DNA of 64,000 nt, taken from assembly GCF_000741705.1 (NCBI RefSeq), contig NZ_JGZI01000010.1:744001-808000 (forward strand), in the 5' to 3' direction. Shown in pieces: positions 16,798 to 24,802 of this stretch (within the stretch, counting starts at the first letter, position 1; every line of letters begins with the position of its first letter). This DNA comes from Bifidobacterium psychraerophilum. Its GTDB lineage: Bacteria > Actinomycetota > Actinomycetes > Actinomycetales > Bifidobacteriaceae. The translations under genes were made by a program, and so were the position numbers. Under the pieces are notes generated by a model. It saw only the letters and a list, made by a program, of their open reading frames with translations, was not told the DNA's origin and made no database searches.

Positions 16798-17643
16798 ATG
16801 TCGAAAACGGCCATCATTGATGTTGGGGGCGGGTACCGCGCCATATTCGGAGCAGGCGTATTCGATTACTGCGCCGACCACGATCTCAGCTTCGACCACT
16901 GCTACGGGGTCTCTGCGGGCAGCGCCAATCTTGCATCCTTCATGGCGCATCAACCCGGACGCACCTACCGTTTCTACACCCAGTACGCCTTCCGCAAGGA
17001 GTACGCCAGTTCACGCAATTTCATGCGCGAGCGCAATTTCGTCGATCTGGATTATGTATACGGCACGCTGTCGAACCATGACGGCGAAGACCCCATGGAT
17101 TTCGAGGCATTCGAGCGCAACCCCTCGGATCTCACCGTGGTCGCCTGCAATGCGCTGGATGGCAGCACCAAGTATTTCGGCAAGCAGGATGTGAGCAGGG
17201 ATGACTACGACATCTTCAAAGCCTCATCGGCCGTACCTGTCGCATGCGAACCATATGTGATCGATGGCGTCCCCTACTTCGATGGCGGCATCTGCGACCC
17301 CGTCCCGGTCCAGAAGGCCTTCGACGACGGGTGTGACAAGGTGGTCCTGGTGCTGACCAGGCTCAAGGATGTGCCGCGCAAACAGCACAAGGACGTATTG
17401 CCGGCACGGATTCTGCGACGCTCGTATCCGCAGGCAGCCGAGTTGCTGCTCAATCGTTACCGACGGTACAACGACGAGGTCGACAAGGCCAAGGAGTACG
17501 AGCGGGATGGGCGCGTGCTGATCGTGGCCCCTGACGACCTCTGCGGTTTGGACACCCTGAGCAAGAACTATGAAGGCCTTGGACGCATGTACCGCAAGGG
17601 TTACGCCATGGCTCCTGCAATCGAGGAATTCATTCGGGGCTGA
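16798..17643 (+). CDS. patatin-like phospholipase family protein
   Basis: Predicted serine lipid acyl hydrolase, 281 residues, cytosolic. The oxyanion-hole glycines are in DVGGGYRAIFGAGV, the nucleophile in GVSAGSAN (GxSxG) and the catalytic Asp in YFDGGICDP (DGG/A), so the Ser-Asp dyad is complete. It belongs to the YjjU/RssA-type bacterial group (family knowledge). The natural substrate is not deducible. Start ATG 16798 follows GAGGGGGAAATGAC. Its last 43 bases overlap the 3' end of the LysR gene on the other strand. Confidence 0.9.
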   Translation: MSKTAIIDVGGGYRAIFGAGVFDYCADHDLSFDHCYGVSAGSANLASFMAHQPGRTYRFYTQYAFRKEYASSRNFMRERNFVDLDYVYGTLSNHDGEDPMDFEAFERNPSDLTVVACNALDGSTKYFGKQDVSRDDYDIFKASSAVPVACEPYVIDGVPYFDGGICDPVPVQKAFDDGCDKVVLVLTRLKDVPRKQHKDVLPARILRRSYPQAAELLLNRYRRYNDEVDKAKEYERDGRVLIVAPDDLCGLDTLSKNYEGLGRMYRKGYAMAPAIEEFIRG

Positions 17644-18557
17644 AGTATCTCACCGAGTCCGGCATCGCTTGATGTGAGCATGGTGACCGCCAGATCGGCA
17701 AGATGCCCGGCCATCGGTGAAAGTTCCCAGTTGGTGCGCTGCACCAAGGCGAAGGTGTCATAGATGGGCTCTTCCAGCTTGGTGGTGTGCACGGTACTCG
17801 GGAAGGTGTCGGATTCCGCGACGGCCTTCGGAACGATGGTGTCCCCAAGGCCGCTCGCCACCAGGGACACGGCCGCGTCGACCGATTCGACCTCCATTTT
17901 CGGCTCCAGTGTGATGCCATGCAGCTGCGCCAACTGAGCAAGCTGATGCCTGGTGGGGTCGTTCCATCCGTGGTGGGCGTCATACAGGATCAGGGGCGCT
18001 TTGGGGATATCCTCGATGGCCATCGCTGTGGCGCACCGTTCCGGATCGGCGCTGGCCCATACGATTTCATGACGCATCAGGGGCCGTATCTGCAATCCCT
18101 CGGCAGGTATGGGCAGGCAGAGCAGCCCGGCTTCCAGCTCACCGTTGCGCACCGCGTCGGCCACTTCGAATGAGTTCTGTCCGACCAGACGCACACGCAC
18201 ATTCGGATAGGAACGGTGGAACACGGTGGCGAGATCCGAGAGCAGGTAGTAGCTCGCATTCTGCAGAATGCCGAAGGAAACCGTTCCCCCCTCACCGGTG
18301 TTCAGGGCATGCAAGGCGCTGTCCGCACCCAACTCCGCGTCCAGAAGACGCCGGGCCCAAGGCAGCAGGGTCTGACCGGCCGTTGTCAGGACCAGACGTC
18401 TGCCTCCTCGCACGAACAGGCTGATCTGGTATGACTCCTCGATTTTCTTCACCAGCTCCGAAACCGTAGGCTGCGTGAGACCCATGTATTCGGCTGCGGC
18501 CGTGAAGGATCCCAGTGTCGCAGCAAGATAGAATGCTCGAATTTGCGTTATCGTCAT
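17601..18557 (-). CDS. LysR-family transcriptional regulator
   Basis: 318 residues. The N-terminal winged HTH is ITQIRAFYLAATLGSFTAAAEYMGLTQPTVSELVKKIE. The C-terminal effector-binding domain follows from about residue 90 (GTVSFGILQNASYYLL onward). The gene diverges from aspA with 138 bases between starts. This is the classical LysR arrangement, so it probably controls aspA and itself (inference). Start ATG 18557. TATAGG lies eight bases upstream and no Shine-Dalgarno is seen. Confidence 0.9.
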   Translation of the reverse strand: MTITQIRAFYLAATLGSFTAAAEYMGLTQPTVSELVKKIEESYQISLFVRGGRRLVLTTAGQTLLPWARRLLDAELGADSALHALNTGEGGTVSFGILQNASYYLLSDLATVFHRSYPNVRVRLVGQNSFEVADAVRNGELEAGLLCLPIPAEGLQIRPLMRHEIVWASADPERCATAMAIEDIPKAPLILYDAHHGWNDPTRHQLAQLAQLHGITLEPKMEVESVDAAVSLVASGLGDTIVPKAVAESDTFPSTVHTTKLEEPIYDTFALVQRTNWELSPMAGHLADLAVTMLTSSDAGLGEILQPRMNSSIAGAMA

Positions 18558-18695
18558 AGCTTAAACCTATAGGATACAAAGGATATCCTCGTCTTGTGCG
18601 ATGGCTTGGCACTGCATAGTGTTGCTCGTGGTGATGGAACGGCATCCAGAACAAGCCCGCATCACCGCCCATCCTCCACAAGAGAAGGAACATTC
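18558..18695. promoter_or_regulatory. LysR-aspA divergent control region
   Basis: Contains CTATAGGATA and the 10-bp palindrome AGGATATCCT (18580-18589) close to the LysR start. LysR boxes are short dyads in such positions, so this is a candidate site. The aspA ribosome site AGAAGGAA is at the other end. Confidence 0.4.
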
Positions 18696-20195
18696 ATGGC
18701 GCGAACCGTATCGCAGACACCAACGGGAATCATCACAGCAATCACCAGTACGAAAGACCAGACAGTGCATTCCTTGCGAACGGCATCGCCACAGACGGAG
18801 CATCGGATCGAGCATGATTGCGTCGGCTCACTGCCGGTACCATCCCAGGCCTACTGGGGTATTCATACCCAGCGTGCAATAGAGAACTTCCCGGTCAGCG
18901 GCATAGCCGTCAGCCATCACCCTGAACTCATCCACGCCTATGCGACGGTGAAGCGGGCCTGCGCCATGGCGAATCGTGATCTCGGAGGCATCACCAAGGA
19001 TCAGTGGAATCTCATAGACAGCGCGTGCACCGACGTGGCATCAGGAGCCTTCGACGATCAATTCCCCACGGATGTGCTTCAGGGCGGTGCCGGAACATCG
19101 ACCAACATGAATGTCAACGAGGTCATAGCAAACAGGGCCCTGGAACTTGGAGGATACGAGAAGGGGTCATACACCCTGATTCACCCGAATGACCACGTCA
19201 ACAAATCACAATCCACCAACGACAGTTACCCGGCGGCTGCACGGCTGGCCATAATAGAGGCCCTGAACGGGCTGCTCCAGAGCATGGGGATGTTGTCGCG
19301 CGCCTTCCGCGCGCTCGGCGAGCGCACGATGCAGGACGTCACCATCGGCAGAACGCAATTGCAGGATGCGGTCCCCATGACCTTCGGACAGGAATTCTCC
19401 GCATTCGCATCATTGCTTGAATCAGACGCGAAAGCCATCGACGCCGAACGTTCGCCGCTGGCCACGCTGAATCTCGGTGGAACGGCCATAGGCACCGGAA
19501 TCTGCGCCGATGCGCGTTTCCGAGAGTGCTCGATACAGCACGCGGCCTCACTTACCGGGCTCCCGATAACAGCCGCGGATGATCCGATCGCGGCGACTTC
19601 GGATACGGCGGATTTCGTCATGACATCAGCCCTGTTGAAACGCAGCGCAACTCATCTTGGGAAAATCGCCAACGATCTGCGACTGCTCAGCAGCGGCCCG
19701 CGGGCTGGAATCGCTGAGATCATGCTGCCGCCCAGACAGGCCGGATCCTCGATCATGCCCGGAAAAGTGAATCCGGTCATCCCGGAGTGCGTCAATCAGA
19801 GCGTCTTCATGGTCATGGGGATGGACACCACCGTCTCATTCGCGGCTGAGGCAGGCCAGCTCCAACTCAACGCCTTCGAGCCTGTTATCGTGCATGCCAT
19901 CCTGGAATCCATCGGCATACTCGGCAAGGCGATGGACACGCTACGCATCAACTGCGTCGAAGGCATACGGGTCAATGCTGAAACGGCTGAGGACAGCACC
20001 CGGCGCTGCGCATCACTGGCCACTTCCCTGATCGGGCATATCGGCTACGAGCAGGCGGTCGGGGTCGCCCAAACGGCCATGTCGCAGAACATCACGGTCC
20101 GCGAGGCCGCCGGACTTGAAGGCAGCATACGGCCCGAGATACTGGATGACATACTCAACCCACTTGAACTCGCACGCGTGCAGGGCAAGGGTTAG
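18696..20195 (+). CDS. aspA: aspartate ammonia-lyase
   Basis: Converts L-aspartate to fumarate and ammonia. 499 residues, slightly longer than usual because of an about 40-residue N-terminal extension. Signature of the fumarase/aspartase superfamily: GSSIMPGKVNP, with further blocks GSLPVPSQAYWGIHTQRAIENF, GGAGTSTNMNVNEVIANRA, HPNDHVNKSQSTND and AGQLQLNAFEPV. Aspartase is preferred over fumarase because of IHTQRAIENFPVSG and the ELNAFEP-like block. Start ATG 18696 has AGAAGGAA upstream. A strong hairpin follows. Likely controlled by the divergent LysR protein. Confidence 0.9.
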   Translation: MARTVSQTPTGIITAITSTKDQTVHSLRTASPQTEHRIEHDCVGSLPVPSQAYWGIHTQRAIENFPVSGIAVSHHPELIHAYATVKRACAMANRDLGGITKDQWNLIDSACTDVASGAFDDQFPTDVLQGGAGTSTNMNVNEVIANRALELGGYEKGSYTLIHPNDHVNKSQSTNDSYPAAARLAIIEALNGLLQSMGMLSRAFRALGERTMQDVTIGRTQLQDAVPMTFGQEFSAFASLLESDAKAIDAERSPLATLNLGGTAIGTGICADARFRECSIQHAASLTGLPITAADDPIAATSDTADFVMTSALLKRSATHLGKIANDLRLLSSGPRAGIAEIMLPPRQAGSSIMPGKVNPVIPECVNQSVFMVMGMDTTVSFAAEAGQLQLNAFEPVIVHAILESIGILGKAMDTLRINCVEGIRVNAETAEDSTRRCASLATSLIGHIGYEQAVGVAQTAMSQNITVREAAGLEGSIRPEILDDILNPLELARVQGKG

Positions 20196-20232
20196 GGCAA
20201 GGACTGACGGATGCCTTCACTGCCATCCCGAA

Positions 20233-20285
20233 CATAGTGAAGGGGCCTCAGCCGATCGATCTTCGGCTGAGGCCCCTTCACTATG
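20233..20285. terminator. very strong bidirectional hairpin
   Basis: A perfect 23-bp stem pairs 20233-20255 with 20263-20285 around TCGATCT. It lies between the convergent aspA and SPFH genes. Confidence 0.85.
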
Positions 20286-20351
20286 CCTGGCATTCATCTG
20301 CGCGCCGTCTTCGACTCCGCGATGGACACGAAGCAGCGGCGCGACGCTGCA

Positions 20352-21281
20352 CTAGCGCTGCACGATTGCCGGCGGCTTCGTCGCTCCGTCCTCCTGGGTG
20401 GTCAGCAGGGCGCTGCTGACCTGGTTAAAGAGCTCGTTGTATCCACCGGGCGTGGAAGCGGGAAGCACCACGGTCTTGGCATTCGGGGAATCGGAGAGCG
20501 AACGCATCACATCGAGGTACTGGTTGAACAGCACCACATTGTTGACATCAGCGATATCCATGCCGACTGCCTGAAGGCTCTTGATCTGGTCGACGATGCC
20601 GTTGGCGATCTCCCTGCGGTAGTTCGCCTGACCTTCACCCTGGAGCCTGGTCTTCTCCGCGTCGGCCTGTGCCTGCGTCTCGATTTCGATCCGCTTGGCC
20701 TCGGCGCGTTCCCTGGTCGCTTCCTTCTCACGCTGTGCCGCGTTGATGGAATCCATCGCGTTCTTGACCTGCGTTGATGGGTCGATTGCGGTGATCAGGG
20801 TTTTGATGACCGAGAAACCGAAACGTGACATTTCGGTGCCGACCGTGGTTTGCACATCCGAAGCCACATCATCCTTGCGTGCGAATGCGTCGTCAAGCTT
20901 CAACGCCGGGATGGCGCTGCGGAGTGCGTCCTCCATATAGGAACGCAGCTGTCCCGCAGGATCGCGCAGCTCGTAGTATGCCGTTGCGACGTCCTTGGGA
21001 TTGACCCTGAACTGGGTTGATGCGGCCACCGTGACAAAGACGTTGTCAAGCGTCTTCGTCTCCAACTGGACGTTCAACTGGTTCACGCGCATATTCGTTT
21101 TCATCGCGATACGATCGATCACGGGAATCTTCAGGTGAAGACCAGCGAAGGTCACATTCTTGAACTTACCGAAGCGTTCCACGATGTACGCCTGCTGCTG
21201 AGGCACGATGTAGAGCGCCGAAAACAGCAACCATAGCAGCAACACCACAATCACAATAGAAGCAATCAATCCGCCTGACAT
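20352..21281 (-). CDS. SPFH/band 7 membrane protein (stomatin-like)
   Basis: 309 residues. One N-terminal membrane anchor (LIASIVIVVLLLWLLFSAL) is followed by the SPFH domain: IVPQQQAYIVERFGKF, GLHLKIPVIDRI, VFVTVAASTQFRV and the RYMxDxLR-like QLRSYMEDALRSAIP. A helical, charged region (AQREKEATRERAEAKRIE) then forms the oligomerising coiled coil. Scaffold proteins of this family (QmcA/HflK-like) organise membrane microdomains or proteases. No NfeD partner is adjacent. Start ATG 21281 has GAAGGTGTGAGA upstream. Confidence 0.9.
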   Translation of the reverse strand: MSGGLIASIVIVVLLLWLLFSALYIVPQQQAYIVERFGKFKNVTFAGLHLKIPVIDRIAMKTNMRVNQLNVQLETKTLDNVFVTVAASTQFRVNPKDVATAYYELRDPAGQLRSYMEDALRSAIPALKLDDAFARKDDVASDVQTTVGTEMSRFGFSVIKTLITAIDPSTQVKNAMDSINAAQREKEATRERAEAKRIEIETQAQADAEKTRLQGEGQANYRREIANGIVDQIKSLQAVGMDIADVNNVVLFNQYLDVMRSLSDSPNAKTVVLPASTPGGYNELFNQVSSALLTTQEDGATKPPAIVQR

Positions 21282-21472
21282 TCTTCTCACACCTTCCAGG
21301 TAATAAGCCCCAAGGGCTTTCTCTCGATGCCTCAGACCCCCCGGCATCTCCCGGAATAATTCTAACAGGCCGCATCCATACGATTACCTGGGGCAGCGGG
21401 GCCCGCCTTCGCCGAGGAGCCGGCCTGGCAAGGCGGCGTGCCGACAGAGCCGAAGGCCGGGATCCGGTGAAG

Positions 21473-22660
21473 CTATGAATGTATGGTGCGACGAGCAGGA
21501 GTCGAAAGCGATTGCCGAGCCTTCTCGAAAGCCTGTTCGAGGTCGCCGAGCAGATCACTGACGTCCTCGATGCCGACCGCAAGCCTCACCAGTTCATCGC
21601 TGATGCCCAGCTTGAGACGCTCCTCACGTGGGATCTCGAAATGCGTCATCCTGCAAGGCAGCTCCGCAAGGCTTTCGACGGCGCCAAGGCTTACCGCGAG
21701 GCGGAAGACCTTCAGGCTGTTGAGTACGATGCTGGGATCCACACCCTCCTTCACCTCAAAGGAAAGCACCCCGCCCGCACCCTTCAACCCCTTCTTCCTC
21801 AGGTCGGCATCACCTTCCTCGTCGATGCCGGGATAATGCACGCTGCCCACCAGCGGATGCGCGAGCAGATATTGCGCGATGGCGCGGGCATTGTCCTGCT
21901 GGCGGTCGACGCGCAGCGCCAAGGTCTGCAGACCTCTTCTGACGGCATCGCTCTCCGCAGGAGGCAATACGCCTCCAAGCCTGTTCTGGGCGAAATAGAG
22001 TCGATTCGCTACCGCCTCCTCCTTGGCGACCGCAAGTCCTGCGATCACGTCGGAATGCCCGGCCAGATACTTCGTCGCCGAATGCAGGACGATATCGGCG
22101 CCAAGATCGAGGGGCTGCTGAAGATACGGGGTCACAAAGGTGTTGTCCACGATCACGATGGCACCATGACGATGGGCCAATTGCGAAAGCGCGGCCACAT
22201 CATTGACCTGAAGCAGCGGATTGGTGAGGGTCTCGAAATAGAGGGCCTTCACGGGAGCGGCGGACAGCGCCTCTTCCACCGCATCCAGATCCTGCGTATC
22301 CACCGGCGAAAAATCAAGGCCCCAACGGTCGAAGTGTTCGTTGATCTGCGAATAGGTGCCGCCATAGATATTGGCGCCTACAACTATGCGGTCACCGGGT
22401 GCGAAGATGGAAAGCGCCGCGTGTATGGCCGCCAGCCCCGACGCGAAAGCGAAGCCTTGAACGCCATGTTCCAGCTGTGCGATCTGACGTTCCAGGAATT
22501 CACGGGTCGGATTGCCCGAACGCGCATAGTCCCATCGCGGTGCGTCATCGACGGATCCGAAGGCATAGGTCGACGAATTGTAGATCGGGGGGTTCACCGC
22601 ACCGGTTGCGTTGTCGTTGACTCCTGCACCATGTACCAGCTGTGTGTTGAACTGAACCAT
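21473..22660 (-). CDS. metB: cystathionine gamma-synthase/gamma-lyase family PLP enzyme
   Basis: Trans-sulfuration enzyme, 395 residues. PLP site: the lysine in VLHSATKYLAGHSDVIAG, with YARSGNPTREFLE, FASGLAAIHAAL, ETLTNPLLQV and IVDNTFVTPYLQQP as family blocks. The short loop and SLGAVESLAELP end fit the MetB/MetC/MccB clade of about 380-400 residues. Whether it makes cystathionine from an acylhomoserine and cysteine or cleaves it cannot be decided from sequence. ATG 22660 is preceded by GGGGGAG. This ATG overlaps the stop of a 24-codon leader frame (TGATG), so translation may be coupled. The promoter and an operator-like dyad are about 150-190 bases upstream. Confidence 0.88.
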   Translation of the reverse strand: MVQFNTQLVHGAGVNDNATGAVNPPIYNSSTYAFGSVDDAPRWDYARSGNPTREFLERQIAQLEHGVQGFAFASGLAAIHAALSIFAPGDRIVVGANIYGGTYSQINEHFDRWGLDFSPVDTQDLDAVEEALSAAPVKALYFETLTNPLLQVNDVAALSQLAHRHGAIVIVDNTFVTPYLQQPLDLGADIVLHSATKYLAGHSDVIAGLAVAKEEAVANRLYFAQNRLGGVLPPAESDAVRRGLQTLALRVDRQQDNARAIAQYLLAHPLVGSVHYPGIDEEGDADLRKKGLKGAGGVLSFEVKEGVDPSIVLNSLKVFRLAVSLGAVESLAELPCRMTHFEIPREERLKLGISDELVRLAVGIEDVSDLLGDLEQAFEKARQSLSTPARRTIHS

Positions 22661-22734
22661 CACCACTCCCCCGAATCGTTTATCCGCATCCTGCTCGCCG
22701 TGCACGTGAACCCGCGCTCATGCGCATCGTTCAC
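22660..22734 (-). CDS. candidate leader peptide of metB (24 codons)
   Basis: The GTG at 22734 has an ideal AGGAGG five bases upstream. It opens a 24-codon frame that reads MNDAHERGFTCTASR and continues to a TGA sharing its A with the metB ATG (TGATG). It contains one cysteine codon. The start codon lies in a hairpin in which CGTGAAC pairs with GTTCACG around an inner GCGC/GCGC stem. The leader is inside the predicted 139-base 5' UTR. These features suggest a translated regulatory or coupling uORF. Homology has not been tested. Confidence 0.5.
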   Translation of the reverse strand: MNDAHERGFTCTASRMRINDSGEW

Positions 22735-22805
22735 GGATGCCTCCTATGGGCCCTGCTTATGAACACCGAAGGTAGCAGCGGGAGCGAGTCGGGACCAAGC
22801 GGAGC

Positions 22806-22852
22806 AGCATACAAAAAATCTATATGACGTTCAAGGCCCTTGGTCTACCAAG
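22806..22852 (-). promoter_or_regulatory. metB promoter and operator-like dyad
   Basis: On the minus strand, -35 TTGAAC (22829-22834) and -10 TATGCT (22806-22811) are 17 bases apart. The perfect dyad CTTGGTAGACCAAG (22839-22852) lies just upstream of the -35 box and is a likely regulator site. Transcription should start near 22799. The rest of the gap to 23095 shows no gene. Confidence 0.65.
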
Positions 22853-23095
22853 CATGAGGGCCTGCATCGGACGCAGCCGACACTCCCGGCGCCGGCTTGC
22901 GAACGCTCTCACGGCTGGCTTGTGCGACGCCTCTCGGGCTCCCCGGCGGCAGCAATCCCCACGGTCTTCCCCGGAGCGCGCTATACGCTGAATCACTTCG
23001 CTGCGCGCCGGGAAGGATGTAGAACTGGTATGTCGATATATGAAGGAAGACGCTTGGGATGAGCGTCAGCGATACACCCCGAGGAAAGGGACGCA

Positions 23096-24040
23096 ATGAC
23101 AGCACTTGGTAATTCAGGCATCGAAATCTATCCGCTGGTTCTGGGAGGGAACACCTTCGGCTGGACGAGCGATGAGCACACCAGCAGGGAGGTGCTGGAT
23201 GCCTTCGTGTCCGCAGGCGGCAATCTGATCGACACCGCCGATGTGTATTCGGCTTGGGCACCGGGCAATTCGGGTGGCGAATCCGAAATCGTGCTGGGCC
23301 GCTGGCTCACCGCACGCTCAAAGCGCGACGATGTGCTGATCGCCACCAAGGTCAGCCAGCATCCGCAGTATCAGGGTCTTTCAGCAGCGAATATCGAGGC
23401 TGCGGCCAATGAGTCCCTGCTGCGACTCGGAACCGACTACATCGATCTGTACTACGCGCATTTCGACGACGAGAAGACCCCTCTTGAGGAAACCGTTGCG
23501 GCATTCGACAAACTCGTCAAGTCGGGGAAGGTCCGTGCAATCGGAATCTCCAACTACTCCGCCGATCGTGCGCGTGAATGGTTCAGCATCGCCCGCGAGA
23601 ACGATCTGACACTTCCCGTGGCACTGGAGCCCCATTACAATCTGGTGACGCGCAAGAACTATGAGGAGAATCTGCTCCCCGTCGCCAAAGAGGAGAATCT
23701 GGCGGTATTCCCGTATTTCGCTTTGGCATCGGGCTTCCTCACCGGCAAGTACCGCACGGAGGAAGATCTCAAAGGCAAGCAGCGCTCAGGCATGGTCAAG
23801 GACTATTTCACACCCGCCGGCCTGAATGTGGTGGCGGCTCTCGATACGATCGCCAAGGATCGCGGTGTGTCCATCGCCACCGTCGCACTGGCATGGCTGC
23901 GTCATCAGCCGCAGATCGCGGCCCCGATCGCATCGGCCCGCATTCCGGAGCAACTGCCCGCACTGCTTGAATCGACCAAGCTCGCTCTCAGCGATGAGGA
24001 GCTTTCGAAGCTCGACGAGGTGTCCTCAACGGTCGCCTGA
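23096..24040 (+). CDS. aldo/keto reductase
   Basis: NAD(P)H-dependent carbonyl reductase, 314 residues, (alpha/beta)8 barrel. Catalytic tetrad positions visible: Asp and Tyr in NLIDTADVYSAWAPGN, Lys in VLIATKVSQ, and His in DLYYAHFDDEKTPLEET. AIGISNYSADR and the C-terminal cofactor segment IAAPIASARIPEQL are also typical. It is closest to the YajO/Tas-like group. The ATG has GAGGAAAGGGACGCA upstream. It stands alone, with its 3' end facing the short-chain dehydrogenase. Substrate not deducible. Confidence 0.9.
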   Translation: MTALGNSGIEIYPLVLGGNTFGWTSDEHTSREVLDAFVSAGGNLIDTADVYSAWAPGNSGGESEIVLGRWLTARSKRDDVLIATKVSQHPQYQGLSAANIEAAANESLLRLGTDYIDLYYAHFDDEKTPLEETVAAFDKLVKSGKVRAIGISNYSADRAREWFSIARENDLTLPVALEPHYNLVTRKNYEENLLPVAKEENLAVFPYFALASGFLTGKYRTEEDLKGKQRSGMVKDYFTPAGLNVVAALDTIAKDRGVSIATVALAWLRHQPQIAAPIASARIPEQLPALLESTKLALSDEELSKLDEVSSTVA

Positions 24041-24072
24041 GGCATTCGCCTAGCGGTACCCGGCTAGAAGTC

Positions 24073-24801
24073 TCAGACGTTGAATTTCGCTGAGACCTCT
24101 TCCCGTGGGCGCAGATCCACATTGGTGATATGCACATCGGGTGAGGCCTCGGCGATCCAGAGCACGGCGTTGGCGACCGTTCCCGGATCGATATAGGCTT
24201 CAGGAGTGAATTCAACACCAAGATGCGTGTCGATCGACCGCAGCATCTTCGTATTGATCTGACCCGGGTAGATGGTGCTCACCCGGACCCCATTGCCGGC
24301 CTCTTCGAGTCTGAGGGTGTCCGCGTAACCACGCAGCGCATGCTTGGAGGCCGCATACACACTATGGTTGGCCACGGCCCTCTCCCCTGCACCGGAGTTG
24401 ATGAATACGACCGTTCCCCGTACCGATCGAATGACCGGCAGCAGGCCTGCGGTCAGCAAGGCCGGAGCGATGACATTGGTGCGCAACAGGCTCTCCCAGT
24501 CTTCGACTGTCGCCTGCTCGGCCCTGCCCACTGACGCGGCTGCCGCGGCGTGCACCAGCAGATCGATGCCTTCCGACTCCCTGAGCGCCAGTTCACCGGC
24601 CCAGGGCAGAATCTCATTGCTGTGCAGCAGATCAAGCTTGAATGCCTCCACGCCCTCAAGGGCGTTCAGCTGCGCCGCATCCTCATAGGACCGCACCACC
24701 GCAAGAACCTTCCAGCCCTGTTGCAGCAGGCTTCGTACGACATTGCCTCCCACTCCGCCGCCTGCACCGGTGACCACCGCGGTCTTCTGTCGCTTCGTCA
24801 T
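24073..24801 (-). CDS. short-chain dehydrogenase/reductase
   Basis: Classical SDR of 242 residues. Motifs: nucleotide site VVTGAGGGVGGNVV (TGxxxGxG), NAG-equivalent LLVHAAAAAS, and the catalytic Ser (INSGAGE) with YAASK (YxxxK). Start ATG 24801 has AAGGATGAT upstream and begins one base after the stop of the LivG-LivF gene. It is therefore the last gene of the transporter operon and probably translationally coupled. This position suggests it acts on the imported compound or a derivative (inference). No cofactor preference is claimed. Confidence 0.88.
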   Translation of the reverse strand: MTKRQKTAVVTGAGGGVGGNVVRSLLQQGWKVLAVVRSYEDAAQLNALEGVEAFKLDLLHSNEILPWAGELALRESEGIDLLVHAAAAASVGRAEQATVEDWESLLRTNVIAPALLTAGLLPVIRSVRGTVVFINSGAGERAVANHSVYAASKHALRGYADTLRLEEAGNGVRVSTIYPGQINTKMLRSIDTHLGVEFTPEAYIDPGTVANAVLWIAEASPDVHITNVDLRPREEVSAKFNV

Positions 24802-24802
24802 A

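Noticed and set aside
21479-22762. A 427-residue open frame antisense to metB
   Set aside because: The opposite strand has the PLP-enzyme motifs and a ribosome site. This frame has neither.
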